A DNA stretch of 25,962 nucleotides, taken from IMG/VR virus record IMGVR_UViG_3300047562_004335, positions 1 to 25,962 of that record. The stretch is one strand, 5' to 3'. How positions within the stretch are numbered: the stretch's first letter is position 1; each line of letters begins with the position of its first letter. Source of the stretch: a virus. Below, in pieces: positions 22,480 to 25,962 of the stretch. The position numbers were made by a program, and so were the translations under genes. The notes below the pieces were generated by a model, which was not told the DNA's origin, made no database searches, and was given only the letters and a program-made list of their open reading frames with translations.

Positions 22480-24570
22480 ATGGCTGACAATAGTAGACCA
22501 ATAAACAGAAGCGATCTTCGCAATATACCTACCTCAAAAAGAGGCAGAGTAAATCAGGAAAAAAGTCCATATAACCCAGATAATAGTCTTTTCAAAAGAC
22601 TTACAAAACTATTTTCTGGTCCTATTGTCAATCGTCGCCAACAAAACTATAAAGGCGAACGTCGTCGGCGTTTAGATAAATATCGCTTTCAATCAGCGCA
22701 AGGCCAACAGTTCAAAAAATCTTCTTACAACCCATTTGATTATGTTCATTCACAAAGCATGGCAAATCAAAACCGTGCCGAAAGATATGTCGACTTTGAA
22801 CAAATGGAATATTCACCAGAACTTGCTTCTGCATTAGACATATATGCTGATGAAATGACCACAAGCAACTCGCTTGAAAAAGTTCTCACAATAGATTGTC
22901 CTAATGAAGAAATAAAAACTATCTTACACACTCTTTATTACGATGTTTTGAATATTGAGTTCAACCTTTTTGGTTGGTCAAGAAATATGTGTAAGTTTGG
23001 AGACTTTTTCTTATATCTTGATATTGATGAACGCGATGGTGTTAGAAATGCAATAGGTCTGCCACCATATGAAGTTGAACGCATTGAAGGCGAAGATGAA
23101 AAAAATCCCAACTATGTCCAGTTTCAATGGAATAGTGGTGGAATGACTTTTGAAAACTGGCAGTTAGGACACTTCCGTATTCTTGGTAATGACAAATATG
23201 CGCCATATGGAACAAGTGTATTAGAGCCAGCCCGTCGTATTTGGCGACAACTAACCCTGCTTGAAGATGCCATGATGGCTTATCGTATTGTTCGCTCTGC
23301 CGAGCGTCGTGTATTCTATGTTGATGTAGGAAATGTTGCTCCTAATGATGTAGAGCAGTTCATGCAAAAAGCAATGACTGCGCTAAAAAGAAATCAAGTT
23401 GTTGATGAAAAAACCGGTCGTGTAGATCTTCGCTATAATCCACTTTCAATTGAAGAAGATTATTTTATTCCAGTTCGTGGCCAACAATCAACAAAGATAG
23501 AAAGTCTTTCTGGCGGTCAATATACTGGCGACATAGAAGATGTAAAATATCTACGAGATAAACTATTCTCTGCTATAAAAATACCACAGTCTTATCTTGC
23601 TCGTGGCGAAGGCGGCGATGAAGATAAAACAACATTAGCTCAAAAAGATATTCGTTTTGCGAGAACCATTCAAAGACTACAAAGATCAGTTATAAGCGAA
23701 CTTGAAAAAATAGGTGTTATACATCTTTTCGTTCTGGGATACAGAAGCGAAGATCTTATCAAGTTCAAGCTAAAACTAAATAACCCAAGTAAGATAGCAG
23801 AACTACAAGAGCTTGAAACTTGGAAAACAAAGTTTGAAGTTGCCAGTGCTGCAACCGAAGGATATTTCTCCAAGCGTTGGGTTGCTAAAAAAATATTTGG
23901 TCTTTCCGACGAAGAGTTCCTGCGAAATCAGCGTGAAATGTTCTTCGACTTCAAGTTCAAGGCTGCGGTTGAGAAAGCAGGAACAGAACAAGAATCTGCT
24001 GCCGGTGATGCAGATGCATTTGGTGCGGCTGCTACCAGTGGTGGAGCAGGTGTCTCTGGTCAAGATGCTACTTCCGGTTTAGATTTGAGCACTCTTACAG
24101 CGGAACCGGAAGGTGCAGCAACACCAGAAACACCAACACCAGAAACACCCGCTGGTGGAGAAGAAGAAGTTGGACCGTTAATAGCAGCGCCAGGTAAAAG
24201 AGATGATAAACTAACAACTACTCCTGCTTCAAGAGGCAAAATGTATATGCCTGTAAAATATCGTGGAGGAGATAGCAGACCAACAGGGGCAAGAACAAGA
24301 AGCTATCAATCAAAGTTCAGCAAAGAGTTGGGCGGCGGTTCTAATAGAAATATTTGGGGAAGCGGAACGCAAGATTTATTTGGTCTTGGTAATGGCATTT
24401 ACGAACAATATGAAAATAGTTATAGTGAAGAGATAGTAGAAGAGATAAATAAAAAACAAGACAACGATATTATAGAACAAAAAATATTATCTAATAACGA
24501 TAGCTTGAAACAACTAATAAGTTCTTTGGAGAAGAAAAATGCAACAAACAAAGAAAATAGCGAAGACTAA
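22480..24570 (+). CDS. Portal protein (T4 gp20-like) with long C-terminal extension
   Basis: 696 residues, AAAGGA just before the ATG, 4 bases after terminase. The gp20-like core is seen in YSPELASALDIYADEMTTSN (~109-128), then a MCKFGDFFLYLDIDE strand region, YAPYGTSVLEPARRIWRQL (~240-258), SIEEDYFIPVRG and IKIPQSYL (~366-373). Known role: a dodecameric ring at one capsid vertex through which DNA enters and leaves. After residue ~505 comes an Ala/Gly/Thr/Pro-rich low-complexity stretch (about 508-567), followed by a basic segment (KMYMPVKYRGGDSRPTGART) and a Glu/Lys-rich end. T4 gp20 is ~520 residues, so this tail is extra. Its last codons overlap the next gene by 32 bases. Confidence 0.92.
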   Translation: MADNSRPINRSDLRNIPTSKRGRVNQEKSPYNPDNSLFKRLTKLFSGPIVNRRQQNYKGERRRRLDKYRFQSAQGQQFKKSSYNPFDYVHSQSMANQNRAERYVDFEQMEYSPELASALDIYADEMTTSNSLEKVLTIDCPNEEIKTILHTLYYDVLNIEFNLFGWSRNMCKFGDFFLYLDIDERDGVRNAIGLPPYEVERIEGEDEKNPNYVQFQWNSGGMTFENWQLGHFRILGNDKYAPYGTSVLEPARRIWRQLTLLEDAMMAYRIVRSAERRVFYVDVGNVAPNDVEQFMQKAMTALKRNQVVDEKTGRVDLRYNPLSIEEDYFIPVRGQQSTKIESLSGGQYTGDIEDVKYLRDKLFSAIKIPQSYLARGEGGDEDKTTLAQKDIRFARTIQRLQRSVISELEKIGVIHLFVLGYRSEDLIKFKLKLNNPSKIAELQELETWKTKFEVASAATEGYFSKRWVAKKIFGLSDEEFLRNQREMFFDFKFKAAVEKAGTEQESAAGDADAFGAAATSGGAGVSGQDATSGLDLSTLTAEPEGAATPETPTPETPAGGEEEVGPLIAAPGKRDDKLTTTPASRGKMYMPVKYRGGDSRPTGARTRSYQSKFSKELGGGSNRNIWGSGTQDLFGLGNGIYEQYENSYSEEIVEEINKKQDNDIIEQKILSNNDSLKQLISSLEKKNATNKENSED

Positions 24571-25405
24571 ACACAATAAAAAAAGAAATACAGCGTTTTT
24601 ATACGAAGTTATTATCCGCGAAATAACAAACGCTGTATTACAAAAAAATGAAGAACAAAAAAAGTTTCTTGTAAAAGTTTGTAAGTCTTTTTTCTCAAGT
24701 GGTAAGGTTCTAAAAAAAGAACTTGATTTATATCGTGCAGTTCACGAATCGCACGAAGTTTCAAGCGATATAGCACAAAGAATACTAAATGAAGCAAAGT
24801 TTCAATATGAAAGTTTGGATAAAAAAGCCATATTCAACGAACAAACAAAGCTTATAAATATTCTAAATAAAATATCTAACGGAACGATGTTCAACACTTT
24901 TGTATCAGATTATAAAAACCTTGCTACAATATCTCAGATATTCAACAATAGTGTTCCGGTAAAAGAAAAAGTTTTATTAGAAACAGCGATAATAAACAAA
25001 ATGACTTCATCCCCAGAAGATGCTGAAAAAGATAAACTTGCTACACTTGATTCTCTAACATATAAGTTGTTTGTAAAGAAGTTCAACGAGCAATATAGTA
25101 ATACTCTTTTTGCAGAACAAAAAGAACTTCTAACAAAATATGTAATGAGTTTCGCCGATGGCGGAACCGAGTTCAAACTATATCTAAATGAAGAAATAGA
25201 AAGAATAAAAACTTCTCTAAAAACAAGTCTTCAACAAAAACAGTTTGCAGAAGACCGTTTTCTAAAAGATAAAACAGGTATTGTATTAGAAAGAGTAGAA
25301 AACTATAAAGAAAAGAGTATTGACAACTCTCTAATAGAAGAAGTTATGAAAATACAAAGTTTGATAAAAGAAATAGAATCAAAGGAAGAAACAAACAATG
25401 GCTGA
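24539..25405 (+). CDS. Helical head-region protein after portal (288 aa)
   Basis: GGAGA upstream of the ATG lies inside the portal gene; the 32-base overlap implies coupled translation. A Lys-rich N-terminus (QQTKKIAKTKHNKKRNTAFL) precedes an almost entirely helical, Lys/Glu-rich protein, with no Cys-based or enzymatic motifs. In T4-type gene order the slots after gp20 hold prohead core and scaffold components (gp67, gp68) and the protease (gp21). By position, a core or scaffold protein is plausible. The sequence has no Ser protease signature, so it is probably not the protease. I have an impression of marine relatives but no family name. Confidence 0.65.
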   Translation: MQQTKKIAKTKHNKKRNTAFLYEVIIREITNAVLQKNEEQKKFLVKVCKSFFSSGKVLKKELDLYRAVHESHEVSSDIAQRILNEAKFQYESLDKKAIFNEQTKLINILNKISNGTMFNTFVSDYKNLATISQIFNNSVPVKEKVLLETAIINKMTSSPEDAEKDKLATLDSLTYKLFVKKFNEQYSNTLFAEQKELLTKYVMSFADGGTEFKLYLNEEIERIKTSLKTSLQQKQFAEDRFLKDKTGIVLERVENYKEKSIDNSLIEEVMKIQSLIKEIESKEETNNG

Positions 25406-25962
25406 CCTAAAAGTAAAGATCACAAGCACAGATCCACAGCCAGATCAAGCCTTTGATGATATTCCGGCAGAAGAAACACCTGAAAAGAAAAAACAACTTT
25501 TTACAATAAAAGTAAAAGCAAGAAGAACTCTTGACGGCAATATTATTGTTTCAGATCATCCCGAGATTGATATTGTTATCATGCCTGACAAAATGCGAGT
25601 TATAACTTTTTCAAAAGAAAACTTTGACGATCATATTTACCAAACTCAAGATCGTTTTATGAAATATCTAACAAAAAAAGGCACAATAGTTTTTGACAGC
25701 ATAGCCAGCGGAAATGTATATGGTTCATTAGAAGCAAAAATAATAAAACCAATACAAGACATGCCAATAGACAATCTAATGTTGATGCTTGTATCTAAAT
25801 GGATAGATAGCGAAAAACCATCCGTTGTTTATCAACAAGCAGTTGCAGATGCATATATAGACAGCGTTACTGAACCAAACGACAAAGAAAGCACAGAGCT
25901 TGGAAAGGTTCCAGCAGCACAAGAAAAAGGTTCAGTTCCAATACACCAGGTTCGTCGCTATG
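25398..25962 (+). CDS. Unknown head-region protein, 3' end outside the window
   Basis: ATG 25398 overlaps the previous gene by 8 bases, and the frame stays open to the last base (188 residues visible). It begins MADLKVKITSTDPQPDQAFD, a short Pro/Asp/Glu-rich lead. Strand-rich sequence follows: KQLFTIKVKARRTLDGNIIV, an HPEIDIVIMPDKMRVITF pair, then VFDSIASGNVYGSLEAKI. A helix and a polar, probably flexible segment come after. No catalytic motif or membrane span is seen. It follows the scaffold-like gene in the packaging/head run and so is probably a head or neck component; marine phages seem to carry similar proteins near portal. Function unknown. Confidence 0.7.
   Translation, partial: MADLKVKITSTDPQPDQAFDDIPAEETPEKKKQLFTIKVKARRTLDGNIIVSDHPEIDIVIMPDKMRVITFSKENFDDHIYQTQDRFMKYLTKKGTIVFDSIASGNVYGSLEAKIIKPIQDMPIDNLMLMLVSKWIDSEKPSVVYQQAVADAYIDSVTEPNDKESTELGKVPAAQEKGSVPIHQVRRY

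Noticed and set aside
23813-24082. Plus-strand 89-residue frame inside the portal gene
   Set aside because: Out-of-frame shadow of the portal C-terminus with no ribosome binding site.
1-25962. Stop-codon reassignment
   Set aside because: TAA, TAG and TGA all end accepted genes (e.g. 4759, 6740, 18377), and no long frames are interrupted by a single stop type. The standard bacterial code applies.
1-25962. tRNA genes, insertion sequences, attachment sites or defence systems
   Set aside because: No cloverleaf-like stretch, transposase or integrase motif, or toxin-antitoxin or restriction gene was seen. Gaps are all under 120 bases and accounted for.

Overview
The window is a piece of a double-stranded DNA tailed phage genome, or a viral metagenomic contig. 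Every gene I accept is on the + strand and packing is very dense: the longest gene-free stretch is 116 bases. Base composition is AT-rich, with heavy use of ATA for isoleucine and AGA for arginine. The large terminase and portal look like the T4-type (gp17/gp20) families. Many structural proteins have the style of uncultured marine T4-like myoviruses. A contractile tail is therefore likely, but no sheath or tube gene lies in the window to prove it. Shine-Dalgarno sites of the AGGAG type, a Sec signal peptide and spanin-like lysis genes point to a Gram-negative host. The host itself cannot be named.

Layout. 1-4759: two large structural proteins; the first is cut by the left edge and the second has fibronectin-like segments near its C-terminus. 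4800-7816: three medium structural proteins, of which the second and third are diverged paralogues. A strong terminator hairpin sits directly against the start codon of the third. 7818-14055: a cassette of tail-fibre and appendage proteins, with perfect 45-bp and near-perfect 87-bp coding repeats, an internally duplicated 710-residue fibre and a LamG-like candidate receptor-binding protein. A RuvC-type resolvase gene is inserted in this cassette.

14120-25962: a translationally coupled run of 15 genes (14 clear ones and one weak mini-ORF). It starts with a zinc-finger/Toprim primase, an overlooked 48-residue ORF and a 1058-residue fusion of Mre11/SbcD-like nuclease with Rad50/SbcC-like ATPase. 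A lysis block follows: a holin-like protein, a possible mini membrane peptide, an N-anchored coiled-coil protein and a C-anchored exported coiled-coil protein. Next come a Cys-rich small protein, a histone H1/Hc1-like protein and two conserved-looking unknowns. The run ends with terminase, portal and two unknown head-region proteins, the last cut by the right edge. Replication and recombination, lysis, DNA compaction and packaging genes thus share overlapping start/stop codons with no terminator visible between them.

How it fits together: the primase probably makes lagging-strand primers. The Mre11-Rad50 fusion and RuvC would process ends and resolve branches in concatemeric DNA. The H1-like protein could bind that DNA before the terminase loads it through the portal. 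The fibre cassette would set host range. I see no defence island, CRISPR array, tRNA gene or insertion sequence. The less usual items are the fused Mre11-Rad50 with a non-canonical hook, the H1-like gene beside packaging genes, the two coiled-coil lysis proteins of opposite topology, and the terminator/start-codon juxtaposition at 6825-6859.
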